In this document: positions 14,170 through 27,394 of the stretch, in pieces
How the letters are laid out: each line of letters opens with the position of its first letter
Numbering within the stretch: position 1 is the stretch's first letter
DNA from: Lactarius indigo
Taxonomy: Eukaryota; Basidiomycota; Agaricomycetes; Russulales; Russulaceae
Length of the DNA: 64,000 bases
Direction: 5' to 3'
Assembly: GCA_025766275.1 (NCBI GenBank)
Contig: JAFKAC010000008.1
Coordinates: forward strand, 1,612,001-1,676,000
Notes under the pieces: model-generated
The model's database searches: none
The model's input: the letters and a program-made list of their open reading frames with translations, nothing else
What the model was told of the DNA's origin: nothing
Program-made: the position numbers and the translations under genes

Positions 14170-17100
14170 ATGTCCGTGTCAGAGATCAAGGAACGGGCGA
14201 TACAGCAGGCACAACGTGCAAGTCGCGGTTCATCCGCAATTTCTCTCATCCGTTCCGCCAAGGGCCAAATTTCCCTTGCGCAGTCATGCGAAAGTGCGGG
14301 AGACCTCAAGGGTGCTCTCAGTGCCTTCACCAAGGCAGCAAGTCTTACCCAGGTATTCATGGACACTGCGGATTTCAAAGCAGAAAGCGTTCCCGGAAAA
14401 CGAGGTGTGCTATGGAAGGAGTTTACCGAATTTCAGCAGGTGCGTTGCTCTCTACCTCATCCTCTCCTCCTACTTGTATTCTCACAACCGCGCTCTTTAG
14501 CGTGAGGGTAGCGACCTCATGCAGCGCGCACATGCCATAGAAAGTAAATTGTCTCAGGTGGAAAAGTCTGCCGCCACTCAGTAGGTCTACTTTCCCCCTG
14601 CCCTCGATTTTCATCACACCCTTCCTAGACTCAATGGACACCACCCCTCACCACCTCTAGAAAATGGGGTGCAAAAGGTATCCGGAGGAAGCATCGCAGA
14701 TAGAATGCGGTCGTTGCAGGACGCAGGCCTGTCCGTGAGCACGACGACCAAACGTGTCTCAAGAGAGATCCCAACTACTTTGTCGATACCTCTTTCCCCG
14801 ACATCCACATCCTCTGATAGCACACGAACGATCCGCAACTCTTTGCAGTCCCTCGGGCTATCGTCTCCCACCATCAGCCACAGTACATCTTCGTCGTCTA
14901 AGGTTTCAAGCCCTCCGCCCCCCGTCCACTCATTTGTCTCACCTTCTGCCTTTGGACCCCCATCACCGACCTCCTCAGCCTCTTCATCCCCGCGCACCTC
15001 CTTCCTTACTCCCGTAGAGTTTTCTCAGGCGTTTCCATCTATCGATGAACTTGAGGAGATCGATGGTCGACGAGCGATGGCCGACGTTGGGCTCCGTTCC
15101 GATAGCTCGGGCAGCTCGGACAGTAAGTCTACACCATGGCCCGGGGGCAGTACCCATCCTCCCGGTGACCACTCTCCCAATATCGGTACCAAATCCTTCC
15201 CCGTTCTCCCCGTCGACCTTGGCACCCGCCCATCAAGCACACCCATCACCCCCGTCGTTGACCATTTTGCGAGCCGGCCCGCATCGCCGGTGAAGCGAAC
15301 ACTTGGTATTCGCGGGTCTAGCTCACCTCTCATACCCTCCGCCGAGCTCCATGTGAAGAACATGGCGGGACCGCGCGAGCTATACGATTATATGTACAGG
15401 CACGAGCTCAAAGTGCTCATGCTCGACGTACGCACGCGTGAAGCGTTTGACTATGAACACATCCGGGGTGACGCCGTGGTATGTATCGAACCGTCTGTAC
15501 TCCTCCGTGACAAGTGAGTCTCTTCCTCTTTCCACCGCTTTCCACACAGAGGGATGCTGACAGTGTTGCGTTAGTGTCTCTGGACAGACGATCGAAGACT
15601 CGCTAACCGTTGCGCCACGCGACGAGTGGGTCTTGTTTTGCAACCGCGATAAATTCGACCTCATCGCGATCTATGACGACGCCTCCGAGACTCCCGGCCC
15701 CCCTGACGCGCCACTTTCCAGGCTCGAACACGCGATATACGAGACTGCGTTCCGCAAGATCCTTAAACGCGTGCCTGTACTGCTCATCGGTGGCCTCGAG
15801 GCGTGGAAGCGTGAATTCGGTGAACGGGAGCTCGTGGTGGCCGAGGCGTCTGTGCTCCCTCCAGCACTACCGCCTACCGAGGTGTTTGTCCCGCCATCAC
15901 CACAGCCGCAGCTTCCCCACGTGCCGCGCTCGCCACCAGGTGTCTCAGTGACGAGTCCTACATTAGAGACGTTCAGGGCTCTACCACCAGTACCGCGCAA
16001 TCCCCCGCCAGTGTCTGATATCCGTCCCCCACTACCCCTACCCGACAACTACCCACACCGCTCCTTCGACCAAGGTCCTGCCTCACCACGGTACGGCAAT
16101 TTCGTCGTGGATGCTCTTCGTCTTAACGTACTGATTGCGTTTCTAACGCGTCTTTCCTTCCTCTCATAGCCTCCCTGAACCCCGCGATCTCCCTTCGGAA
16201 CCTATTCGCCGTCTCCAACGCAAGCCCACTATGACTCGCCCACCATCCGTGTCATCACTCAATGCGCTACCACGTACCATGTCTGAAGGAGTATGTTTTC
16301 CCTCTTTCTGGTCGCTACCAGATTTCTTGTGTACTTATCTCGTGCATTCAGACACAGCAAGCCTCCCCCACGATACCTCCACCCATGACCAACGGCCCTA
16401 TCCAATACCCTCAAATCGCGCGCACGCTGGTTCCGCACAACTCTGGCTTACCCTTCAATGGGTCTGCGGGCAGCTATGGCCTCGCTTCACCCCCACAGGC
16501 ATCCCTCTACCCGTCGTCACTTTCACGACGACGTTCAGAGTATCACGACCAGTCCCAAGAGTCACTCACTCTCACTGGCGCAGGCTTCGCATCCCGCGCG
16601 CCTATTGATTACCCTGACCTTTCAGCGCAGCACATCCTCCGCCCACCACCGGTCGCCGCAGCGCCGAAGGAGCGCCCGCGAACGCATGCACATTCATTCT
16701 CGGTGCCTGCGACAGGGCCGCCGCCACCAACGATCCCGTCTGAGTATCCCGTGACTTACTGGTCGGACTTTCAGATTGGCATTAGTGGCTTGAAGAATTT
16801 GGGGAATACATGCTATATGAACTCGACAATCCAATGCCTGAGCGCGACAGTACCTTTTGCGCGGTTCTTCACAGGTCGGTTGCCTTTTTTTTTCGCTACT
16901 CCGCAATGTATGAGAGGTGCTTACATCTTTCCTTGGTAGACGGTCGGTGGAAGAGTGCTGTCAATATGGTGAACCCGCTGGGAACAAAGGGTAACATTGT
17001 ACATGCGTTTTCGGGGATTTTGCACGATCTGTGGCACGGGGAGATGCCGTACATCACGCCTTACCAATTCCGTGTATGCATACTTGTTTCCCTTTCTATT

Positions 17101-18239
17101 GGTGGAGCTGACTTATTGGGCTTTGGAATGGTATTAGCGCTCAATCTGTCTGCATGCGTCGCAGTTTGGCGGAACGGAACAGCATGACTCCCAGGAGTTC
17201 TTGAGTTTTTTGCTTGATGGGCTGCACGAAGACCTGAACCGCATCCTCAACAAGCCTACATCCGAAGTCACAGCTTCCCGGGAAGAGGAGCTCGAGAAAC
17301 TCCCTCAGCAAATCGCTAGCGAGCAGGAGTGGAAAATCTACCGCATGCGGAACGATAGCATTGTTGTCGACTTCTTCCAGGGACAGTTCCGGAACCGGCT
17401 AGAATGTTTGACGTGTCATAAGGTGAGTTCCTTTGAGTTCCTTGGTTAGCTTCGTAGTGGACCTTTATTCTGGCAGACGTCAACGACATATAACAGTTTC
17501 ATGTATTTGTCCCTGCCGATACCATCAACCAAAACCAGCAAGGTTGATATACAACAGTGTCTTGATGCGTTTGTCAGGACCGAAGTAATGGAAAAGTCCG
17601 ACGCTTGGTAGGTGACTCGCCTTGTGTGTTGACCGGAACTTTCTCATTCTCATTGCTCCTAAAATCTGATTAGGAACTGCCCACGCTGCAAAACGCTACG
17701 CAAGGCGACTAAGACGCTCTCGCTGTCTCGGTTACCGCCCGTACTACTCATCCACTTTAAGCGTTTCTCGTTCAAGGGCCCATTTACGGACAAGATAGAA
17801 AAGCACATCGACTTCCCGCTGAAAGGCCTCGACTTGACCAACTACATGCCCCCGCCGCTCCCACCTGGTGTTGACCGTACGGGGATGCAGATGCACCTAC
17901 CAGATGACCCTCGCTCGCAGATACCCCCATATAGGTACGATCTGTATGCGGTGACGAATCATTTCGGCAGTCTGAGCAGTGGGCACTGTAAGTCTCGTCC
18001 TTTCTTCATTCGTTCATCACGTGATCGTTTTCTGTAGATACCGCTTTTATCGCCTCAAGAGGCGGTTGGCTATATTGCGACGACAGTCGCGTCACACCTG
18101 CCAACGCGAAGGAAGTCGTCGTGAGTTGAATTTTCCTTTCCCTGTTTCATTCTCTGCTGCTACTGTCGCTGAACTACGCCATCACCTCCAACAGGGCAAA
18201 CCAGCATACGTCCTGTATTATAAGCGTGTTAAAGCATGA
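14170..18239 (+). CDS. Ubiquitin carboxyl-terminal hydrolase, Doa4/USP8-like
   Basis: A cysteine protease that removes ubiquitin from proteins. The Doa4/USP8 branch acts at endosomes on ESCRT cargo. About ten exons give roughly 1100 residues. The N-terminal helical region (SEIKERAIQQAQRASRGS ...) matches the MIT-like/USP8-dimerisation type. A Ser/Pro-rich linker follows. A rhodanese domain comes next (ELYDYMYRHELKVLMLDVRT, later VPVLLIGGLEAWKREF). The catalytic USP domain has the Cys box GISGLKNLGNTCYMNSTIQC, QHDSQEFLSFLLDGLHEDLN, zinc-knuckle cysteines CLTCHK and CPRCK, and the His box NHFGSLSSGHYTAFIASRGG split by an intron at about 17989-18037. All catalytic residues are visible. Rhodanese plus USP in one chain is the Doa4/Ubp5/USP8 arrangement. 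Confidence 0.92.
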
Positions 18240-18498
18240 AAATAGCCCCCGAGTGCTACATTTACACCCCCGCTTTATCCCTCCACCTGCTTTGCCTAAC
18301 CTCTTTTTCCTTAATTTTGTCTATTGCCCACATGTATTGCACAATCTCGCACTCAAGTGTTCATGATAATCGTTACACAGGACAGAACAATGTAATCTTA
18401 CAGATCCCTTGGGGTGGTGCCCTAGTACTCTAAGAACAAAGGAGAGGAAAGACCGAAAAACCAAGAGTCTAAAATAAAGACGTGATCCCAACGAGTGA

Positions 18499-21400
18499 CT
18501 AAGATGCGACGATGTGCCCAAGTCCGTGAGCGTGAGCGTGCCCGTTGGTGAGCGGCATCTGTGTACGGCCCTCGAAATGGCAGCGGTGGCACGCGAACGC
18601 GCCGGCGCGTGGTAGGGGGTGGAAGAACGGCGAGTAAGACGTCTTGCAGTGTGCACACTCTGGATCTTCTGAAACGTTATCGCCATTTGTAATAAGCGCC
18701 GAGGCTGTCGCCTGCCCACTTAGTGCAAGGTCCTTCTCCTCAAGGACGAGGTCCAACCGCCGCGCTTTGCGCAGGAGCGCGTGGGACTGAGCAACTGGGG
18801 CCTGTTTGTAGGTGTTACAGTACACTTGCAGGGCCGTCTGCATTTTCGAGGAAGGGATGAAAATGGGCGAGCGGTGGGAAAGAAAGGCAAAACGAACCTC
18901 GCCATACTCGTTCGCCTCGCAAATGTCGATAAGCGGCCGCCGCCCGCCCTCGTGCTCTTTGCAGCGCACAACGGGATGCATCGTACCAACCGCGCCGTTG
19001 AAAGAAATCGAGGCGCTGGGCTCTCGCTTAGCGGATTTGGTCTGCACGGATGAGGGTGAGCGTCAGTTGTCACATGTCGCGCTCGTAAGCCGTACCGCTT
19101 GGATCTCAAAGCCGAACTTGTACCCACGCGACCACGCACACGAGATGTGGTATTCGGCGGAGCAGTCACTGCATCGGGCAACGGCACCACCAACTTGGCT
19201 GCACAGCGTGCATCGCTGGGGTTACGCAGTTCGTATCAACGGTGTAAGTAAAGACAGAGGGACCACCACGTACTGTGGACCAGCGATGAGTAGGGATTGT
19301 GCTGATGCCTTCGACGATACGTAGACGCTTTGCATCGGAAAATAATACTTCGGGAATGAATACTGCACACGCAAGGTGTACCCAACCTTGGCCCTCTGTA
19401 GGCTTGCAAACGCGAAGAAATGAGTCGGCTGGCGGATAAACTGCACTTGTTTCGCGGTCGCGCTTGGATCGCGCACAAAGCACGCAATCGGGGTTCTGTA
19501 GCCATGAGTGAGGGCGCTAGAGGGAAATTGGGACCACTTACGAGTGACGCCTCTGCGGTCTTTTCGTTTTGACAGAGGTCGCATGTCCAGGACTCAATGG
19601 AACCAGGGTCCACGATCCCGCAGGCGCCTAAACATTGGATTGTGTAAGATTGTCCATGTGATAATATCAGCTAGTCTAGATCTCACCAGAATGGGCCCTC
19701 GTCTGGCATTCTTTGCATTTGAACACTTTTCCAGAGCCGTACTTGTGACACGCGAGACAACGGTGCTGCGGCGTGCCATTTCCTACTGGTGGTGATGGAG
19801 TGGAAGGGACAGAGCCGGTAGTCTGTGACGTCAGTCCTCTACCTTGAACGCCGGCTCACAATCATTAATGGATGATTATACATACCTTCACACGTTTAGT
19901 ATTCGAACCTGCTAGAGGCGTGCCTTCCCTCTTCTCCGACTTCGCCTGTTTCACCGCAGCTGCCTCTTCGCGGATTGGCCGGAGATGATTGAGATCGGCA
20001 TACTTGCGCCATGAAATACCACACGCGTCGCAGAGAACGGACGTGGGCAGGCCCTTAGGTGCTTTCCACCAGAGTTTGGTATCGCGCGTCCGACAGGCGC
20101 CACACGACGCGTGCGCTTTGCTCGGTATGCGTACAATGGAGCCCTCTGAATCCGAATCATAGCCGGAGGGCATGGCGTGCGCAGACGGTGGCGGAGTTTC
20201 ACCAGAAGGACCAAGTAGACGCCGACGGCGGTTCTCCTCGCCGAGTTTCATGCTGCAACGACGGGCTTAGGGCAAGGTCGTAGTGAGGAGGGGATATACG
20301 TGCTTTTTCCAGTGACCATAGTAACGCACAACTTCATAAATGGTGCGCGTGCCAACTTCATCGCGGACGGTACGCAGTTCGGCGCCGTGGGTAAGGACAG
20401 CATCTTCGAACGCAGCCTTTTCGTCGTCGTCCCACTCACGATCTGCATAACGGGTCTCTGTGCTCTTCCACTGGAACCAGGTCCGGTCCGAGGTAAGTAG
20501 CGATAACGAAAGCGAACGGGCACAATAACTGTACCTTTTCATGGCGGAAGACGTTGGACATGCTCAGCGTCGAAAAGTCGTGACCAAGCGCAAACGCTTC
20601 AGAAAAACGCCGAATGACTTCAGTGAGCCAATCAACGTTTGAGCGTAGGTTCTGCTTCGCTGTTAGGCGTGTCTTGCGTTGTTCAACTGCATGCCACTGT
20701 TATGAAGTGGCGTATGACTGGGGAAGTAGAACTCACGCTCAGCCACTGGATTGGAGCGAAGCGGGCCGTTAGGACCGGAAGAGAAAATTGGGATTGCGTG
20801 CTTGCCTTGCGTATCAGACATCTCGTGCACAAGGCTCAACCCCTCTACCGTCGCCTCTCCACCACGCTCTTGAATATCTTAACGCGCACGTTTGTGAGTT
20901 CACAGACACACGAACTAAACAGGGAAAAGGTGCTAACCTGGATCACGCGCGCCATCCTTGGCAGGGATGGGCGCTTGATATTTTGGACCAACGCGCGTGG
21001 TTGCCCGGGGGAATATAAGATCGTCAGGATCTGATGGAGAAGATGAGCGCCCTCTGGACTCCAAGGGAACGCAATCCAGTCGCGCTTGACCCTGCCACTT
21101 ACCGAGGGTATCTTCCGCGACCGTATGTAATCTACGAGCGACCAACGCTCTCGTCAGCACAATGTCGTTCGGATCCATCGGTCATTGGTCAAGAAGAATA
21201 CGGACCCAAAGTATCGGAATGGCCACATCTTGAAGTGACGCACTGGCACATTCTCTTCCTTCTCGGCTAGTGTGCGGTCCTTCCGTGGACGCCCGCGCCC
21301 GCGCGCCGGTGGCGCGTGGGATTTCGGTTTTGTTGAGGGAGATGGGGCGTGCCGTACGTCATGACCCTCAACGGCTTGTTCATGGGCACGCGAACATGGC

Positions 21401-22321
21401 CCACATGTCCAGCCGTACCCGCGAGTGGGTTTAGCGATCAGAGGTGGCTGTACGCAGCCCATGTGGAAGAATGACTTGCAACGGTCGCACCGGACGGTTT
21501 CTGGTCTGCATGTAAAAGGGGAGGACACGAATGAGACAAGCGGAAAGGGGGAGGGGGGCTGTGAAAGAGCGGTGAACTTACGGAGGGCACCAGTTGGAAC
21601 AGGTGTCACAATTCCGGAGGGCGTCAGTAAGGTCAGGAACAATTTCCTTCTCCGCAACGACGTATTCATAACGTTGAGTCAGTACATCGCGGATGGGTGT
21701 AGGTACTGGGAAATGGTCACGCGATCAGCAAGCCCCCTCGCACATGGGTGAGTCGTAGGCGCTACGCACGGTTGCGGACGTCGTTGGATTGGATCACTTC
21801 AAATTCCTTCTTGATATATGGGTCGAAGAGCCTGTTGAAATAGAACCGGTCCGGGCGCTTCTTCCATCCGGCGAGGTCCGTAATCTTGTCGCGATGCACA
21901 ACGTAGCACTTGGCGCGTAATTGGACAACCTCGCAGATCTCAGAATAGATCGCCGCAAGGAGTAGCCGTGAGTCCGCCACGGGGCGGTCGCTCACGTCCG
22001 AGGGGCGGTAGTACCACGCCAGGCGCACGCGCGTGTACACCGACACGGGCTCCTTGCCTTTGCCCTTGTGCGACGGCGCCATACCTTCTGCAGGAAGGAA
22101 TTCCATGATGCGTGCGACAGAATATGGCGTGCCGTCGCGAATAGACCAGCTAGGCGAACAGTAGACATGGTCTTAATTTGAATTCGTAGATAGTCAGTTA
22201 GAAACGAAAAAATGTAAAATAAACCGGGTCAGACTCTGAGAGGGTCATGAAGTGACGAGAACGAAATTTCACCATTGACTTTGACTTGTTCACCGTTTTT
22301 GAGGGTAATGGAAGTGGCCAT
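18499..22321 (-). CDS. SNT2: Snt2-like chromatin reader (BAH-PHD-SANT-GATA-PHD/ePHD)
   Basis: Subunit of fungal histone deacetylase/demethylase complexes (yeast Snt2-Ecm5-Rpd3; fission yeast Snt2 with Lid2). The start at 22319-22321 gives MATSITLKNGEQVKVN, which splices at a GTGAAA donor to DHVYCSPSWSIRDGTPYSVA, a perfect BAH-domain entry. Then come a PHD finger (CDRCKSFFHMGCVQPP), a basic AT-hook-like stretch (ARGRGRPRKDR), a SANT domain (REWDDDEKAAFEDAVLTHG), a GATA-type zinc finger (CGACRTRDTKLWWKAPKGLP, then LCDACG), a second PHD (CKECQTRAHSGCYG) and an extended PHD (WVHLACAVFIPEV ... CSAEYHISCAW). It ends in a Cys-rich tail (CAHCKTSY ... CHRC). There are about 15 exons and the length exceeds 850 residues. 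The domain order is diagnostic. A few small exons between 20.5 and 21.1 kb (ELM2 region) are not fully resolved. Confidence 0.9.
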
Positions 22322-23162
22322 GAGGCAAGGTCTGCGGGATTAATTGAAGGGTCCTTGCGAATGCCAAGAGTCTAGGAATAATTGTCCGAAGGGTAAGTCG
22401 TATATAGAAAGTCAAGAAGAGGCTCTTTAAGACCAGAGCCGTTTTTTAAAAAGGTGTAGAGGGGGTAGTAGATGGGAGGTTGAACCAGGCCTGATACCCC
22501 CAACTTGAAGAAGTGGGCCAGTGCTAGAATCCAAACTCCGACAGATGCATGTAATTGGTGACTGGTGACTGTGTGTCCTTCTCTCGTATTATACAGGACG
22601 AATTGTCGTCGGTAGAATATTTGAACGTCGACTCTCTGAATCAAAGTATGGGGCTTTTCGGTGCTTGAGGTTGTCAACGGCGTTGGACTTGCCGTTGATG
22701 TGGCGATGGTGTGTAAGTCTCATTCCTTTTTGGATTGGTCAGGAGCCAGAACCTGATCGACAGACAGAGAAAGTCCGGGTCTCGGACTCTTTGTCTTGTT
22801 TTCATAAAAATTTGTGGCCGTACCGTCACCCTAAATTTCTTTATTTACGCCCGCCCTACGGAGCCTCAATATGGGTCCCTGGCAGTGGCAGGTGGAACGG
22901 CACTCTACCAATTATGAATAAGATCTTCTCGGCTAAGCTGAGTTGTTTCCGTGGTCGAATGCGGCACCATCGCCCCCGCCTTGGCCTTGAAAAGGGCCGC
23001 ACAAACCAGGCCTCCTATTTCTCTTTCCGAGAAAGCTGACCCTGCTCGTCTCATCGCTCGTCTTCGAGCTGGTCTCGTCCCTTTTCAGCTCTGGCCACTT
23101 CTAATAACGCAACAGCGACCACAGCTTCTGCTTCCACCCGATGGACCTTTGATGACATCCCC
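22322..23162. promoter_or_regulatory. Shared divergent promoter of SNT2 and the histidine kinase
   Basis: 841 bp between two divergent start codons. No open frame with protein character is present; a plus-strand frame overlapping from 22951 is out of frame with the kinase start. The segment must carry both promoters and 5' UTRs. I do not see a convincing TATA box. Confidence 0.5.
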
Positions 23163-26100
23163 ATGTCTTCCACTTCGCTCGAGGAATCACGAAGACGCCT
23201 CACCCGGGGTTGGAATGACACTGTCGCTCTTGACAATTCCGATTTGGGTCCCGAGGCTTCTATTGTCCTGCCTCCTTCTGCAGTCACCGTCAGTACCACC
23301 CCGCGGGGACAAAAGAAGGCTATTCGCATCAACGGGGAACACCGCATCCGTGTCCACTGGGGTCGCTTCCGTCGCCGTCTTGGCACGGAGGCCTCTCTCT
23401 CCACCCCGTCCCTCGTCGGAGATTCTGCAGCCGCCAACAATGTTGACTTCACTGATTCTGACAATAGCTGCCCAGACGAAGACAGCGCAGAAGTAGACGA
23501 GGTAGTCGTTGACCGAAACTGGTCCGATGACGCAAAGTCATCCGTTTCGCTCTCTGAGCAAAATATCTCCCCTGAAAAGTCAGGCGGCCACTCAGCCGAT
23601 CACGACTCCATGACTGTGCACACTGGCGGCTTCTGGGGTCTCTGTACGCCCCTCATTGTTCTAAGATGGCGTGTCTTTCCCGCCGTTGTCAACTTCTTTT
23701 CCCCAAAATTCCCCAGCGAGAAATCGGAGCTACATTATATCAAGGAAAACTGGTTCATGCGTAAAGTGCGACATTTTGCATGTTACGGTAATCACCGTGC
23801 CCTTCTCATTTTTGCTGTAACACACTACAGCCGCTCGCGATTTGGTCCTCCCTATTCCTTTTGGTCACCTGGGCGGTCAACACCGCACTCGTTGTTGGCC
23901 CTGTTCTACTCATAGACAAAGTCTTTTTATACGGGGTGAGTGACGTAGTTTATATTCTAGCATTTCCCTCTCACGGTGACCCAGATTGCTCCTGCTTGCA
24001 CTTTCCCCATCCTTCCCATTGTCATTTACGATTGGCCACGCGACCGCCCCAATGCCTATCAAGTCGTGCTTTCTATCTCGATCTGGTGTTGGTGCGCGGC
24101 CTATGTTCGTTCTGTTACGTTCTGATTCCTCACCAGCGATGTAGGGGTTGTTATCAACTTTTGTACATGTAGGCACACCCCCATTGGTTCTCTCTCCCAA
24201 GGCTCTCATGTTCATTGGCCTCTAGTTTCCTCTGTGGTCTCTACAACCCGGGTTTTTCGATTTTTAGTTGTGGGAAAAGGGACTTTCTGACCATGTTCTA
24301 GTATGCATCTTTTGCACTATCGCTACTCGTTTTCACTACACTCATAATCCTCCGTGAGCTTCTTGTGTGCGTTGCAAACTGTAGCTCTCTTCGGCTTGCG
24401 CCAGAAGCGATTGCCTGCCGTCATCTGCGCTACGGTCTGGGTTTGCCTGTAATTGACTCCCCTCCGTCCTCCCCCTTTACCTTTTCATTTCTCGACTCTT
24501 TCAGTGCTAGCGCGGTCATTCTCCCACACCACAAGGTTTGGACAAAAAGTGGGTTCCATTTCTCACCTCCCGAGTCCTTCTGACCCCACGCTCTCCATGC
24601 CGGTTTCTCTCAGATGTCCTCAATTTTATCATCTTCCAAGGGTTCTTGGTCTGCGTACACTACATGCTCGAAACTGTACGCTAATCTGTCTCTCTCTGTC
24701 GGATATCGGCTCTTACAGTCTTGTTTTTGGACTATAATATATTGCAGTCTGAACGCAGGCTCTACGTACTACGTGATCAGCTCAAGATACAGTTTCTCGC
24801 AACACAAAAGGCACAGATCAACGAACGGAAGGCCGCAGACTCGAAACGGCGTCTGACTTCGTGCGTTTACTTTCCGGAGAAGGATTGTGTGTCCAATCTG
24901 ATACAAATTTCGTTGCAGATATGTATTTCATGATAAGTCCAACTTTTTTATCGTTTAGTCGGAGCTGTGTTGATGAAACCAGTGGGCGTGGTTGCACAGG
25001 TCCGCGTGCCGCTCAACACTGCCTGTGAGTACTGCTCTTGGTTCAAGCCACTGAGAAGACGCTGACGTGGATCCGCCGGCGGGTATTGTGAGCAGTGCTC
25101 GCCGTGCAGAACATGGAGGCGACTGGGATCGTCCCACGGGCGCAGGAAATCGAGTTTAAGGCGCTGGAGGGGAGTTTGGGCATGATGTCCAAAGGCGAGT
25201 GCATCCCATACCTCCCATGAACACTCGTGTATTGATTAACTCGCCCTTAATTTATTAGTTCTCAATGACGTCCTAGATTTGTGCGCCTATATTCTCTACG
25301 GGCATGGGTGTTTACTGATGTCAAATCCTGCCTGTGTATCTATCGAATGGCATAGCAATCGGATGGATAGTGGCCGTTTTGAATCCGTGTCCAGACCGTA
25401 CTCCTTCCATCAGGTCATGCGCGGTTTGTTTGTACCATTGCGCCTCGCGACGGACGCCCGTCGTCTTGAGCTCGTGACTGACCTTGACCCGTGTATCGAT
25501 AAAGTGTGTTTTTTTATCTTTTCCCCGTCGCACTTTACCATACACCGGCCGTTTCTCGCCCCCTTCTGTGGTGTCTGATAGCACAATTCAGGTTGCGCAT
25601 GACGCGGTGTGCCTGGCGCACGGCCTTGATCCTGAGACAGCTCTCGATCAGGATGCCCCTGCACTTGTGGTTGGTGACGAGACTCGGCTGATGCAGATTG
25701 TGACGAATTTGGCGAGTAATGCATGCAAGTTTACACCGCCTGGGGGAAGGCTGTGTATCGCCACACGGCTAATTGTGCCAGCGTGTTCCCACCATGGTCC
25801 GCCCACAGATCAATGTGCGGAGGGGAGGGACGGGACCGAAAAGGGGAAGCGCACAAAAGTTGGGACGGCTGAGCTCTCGGCAAGCTTGCTCGACCAACAT
25901 AATCGATCGCATGAACCACGGAGAAGCTGGATCGTAGTCAGGATTGAGGTGACCGATACCGGATATGGAATTCCACCGAAGGAAATGGTCCAGTCGAAGC
26001 TGTTTTGCACGTATATTCTTTCTCCCTCTCTGGGCGTTGTATTGACTTGTTTTATGTACACAGCGGCGTTTAATCAAACAGAACAAGGGAAGCAGCAAGG

Positions 26101-27394
26101 CGGAAAAGGGACTGGTCTTGGCCTCGCCCTCGTCAGGCAAATTGTTAAGCGAAGTGGGGGACGGCTCGGCGTCTCATCCCGCGTTGGCAAGGGCTCCACG
26201 TTCTGGGTTGAACTCCGTATGTTCAGCACCTCTATACATTCCCTTCTCTTTTCATGCACTGACTGCGGTACGTGCTCTCAGCACTTGGCATAGGTCCACA
26301 GGCGATCGGACCACTGACGCCTACACCGGTACCCCTGGAGGAAGAGGAACTATCCAAATTCCCGAGCGCGCATCTCTCAGTAAATCTGATGGACAAAGTT
26401 CCAGGAGAGACCCCTTCTACACCTCACCTTATCATCGATGTGGAACCGCCAAGAGCAAGCGCGGGGCATGGGGCCAGAAGAGTCAGTAGTAGTGGTACTT
26501 TGTCGTCGACAGGGTCGCGGCGGAGCTCGTCTGCGATGCACAGTCTCATGGAACAGGGTGGGCTTGTTGAAATCGGACCCAAGGCTCATTCGTCACCCTC
26601 GGTGATCACCCGCACGATCGGTGATGCGCTTGCACTCGCAACAACACCCGAAGAGGAAGTGGAGAACCCAGCCGACGCAATCGCAACACCATCTCCCATG
26701 CCATGGGCACCACCTGCGCCCCCGTCACCACTTTCTTTGCAAGGAGCCCCAGACACGCCTCCATGTGCATCACAGAATCCTGAAGTCCTCGTTACCTTTG
26801 CGACGCCGCGACAACCATCGCCAGTATTGGCGAACCCACCCGACATTGCGGTCCCGCTGCTGCAACCACGACGATCGCGGTCATTAAGCAGGTCAGAGGA
26901 GCCACTGGCGATGGTCCCGGCGGGCTTGCGAGTACTCGTGGTAGACGACGACGCACTGACTCGGACGTTGATGACTCGGATGCTCGCTCGGCTCGGCTGC
27001 AAAGTGAGCACGGCCGAGAACGGCGAGATTGCGCTTGAGATGGTACTCAGCGACTGTAATGGACGCTTCGCTGTCGTGTTTTTGGACAACCAGATGCCAG
27101 TCATGAGTGGCCTCTCGATGGTCACGAAACTGAGGGAGGTAGGGAGGAGGGACTTCGTCGTTGGCGTGACGGGGAACGCGCTGTTATCAGATCAGGAAGA
27201 ATACCTCGCGGCGGGCGTGGACAAGTGCGTGTTTCCCCTTGCATGTGTGTGTGAAGGCTCTGAGATTGTGTATGCTCATAATCATTTCCAGGGTGTTGAC
27301 CAAGCCCGTGCGTGAGCGCAACTTGAGAAGTATGCTCGCGCTCGCTAGTGAGCGATTGTCGACCGGCGCGATTGAGAAGAGTGCGTCGCCATGA
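23163..27394 (+). CDS. Membrane-anchored hybrid histidine kinase with receiver domain
   Basis: A two-component sensor: an N-terminal disordered region, about six transmembrane helices (MPLAIWSSLFLLVTWAVNTA, then PILPIVIYDW and more), a coiled linker (ILQSERRLYVLRDQLKIQFL), HisKA, HATPase and a C-terminal receiver. The HisKA X-region reads VLNDVLDFNRMDSGRFE. The HATPase shows an N box (QIVTNLASNACKFTP), G1 (VTDTGYGIP), an F box (AFNQTEQG) and G2 (GKGTGLGLALV). The receiver has VLVVDDDALT, the phosphorylated Asp in VVFLDNQMPVMSG, and the conserved Lys in VLTKPV. Introns starting GCGAGT (about 25195) and GCACGT (about 26010) look like GC..AG introns. The exon with the H box (TS-Y-V-F-H) lacks a usable donor; see the findings. 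If real, that lesion would truncate the kinase or remove its phosphorylated His. The start at 23163 is the first in-frame ATG of the N-terminal exon and is uncertain. Confidence 0.82.
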
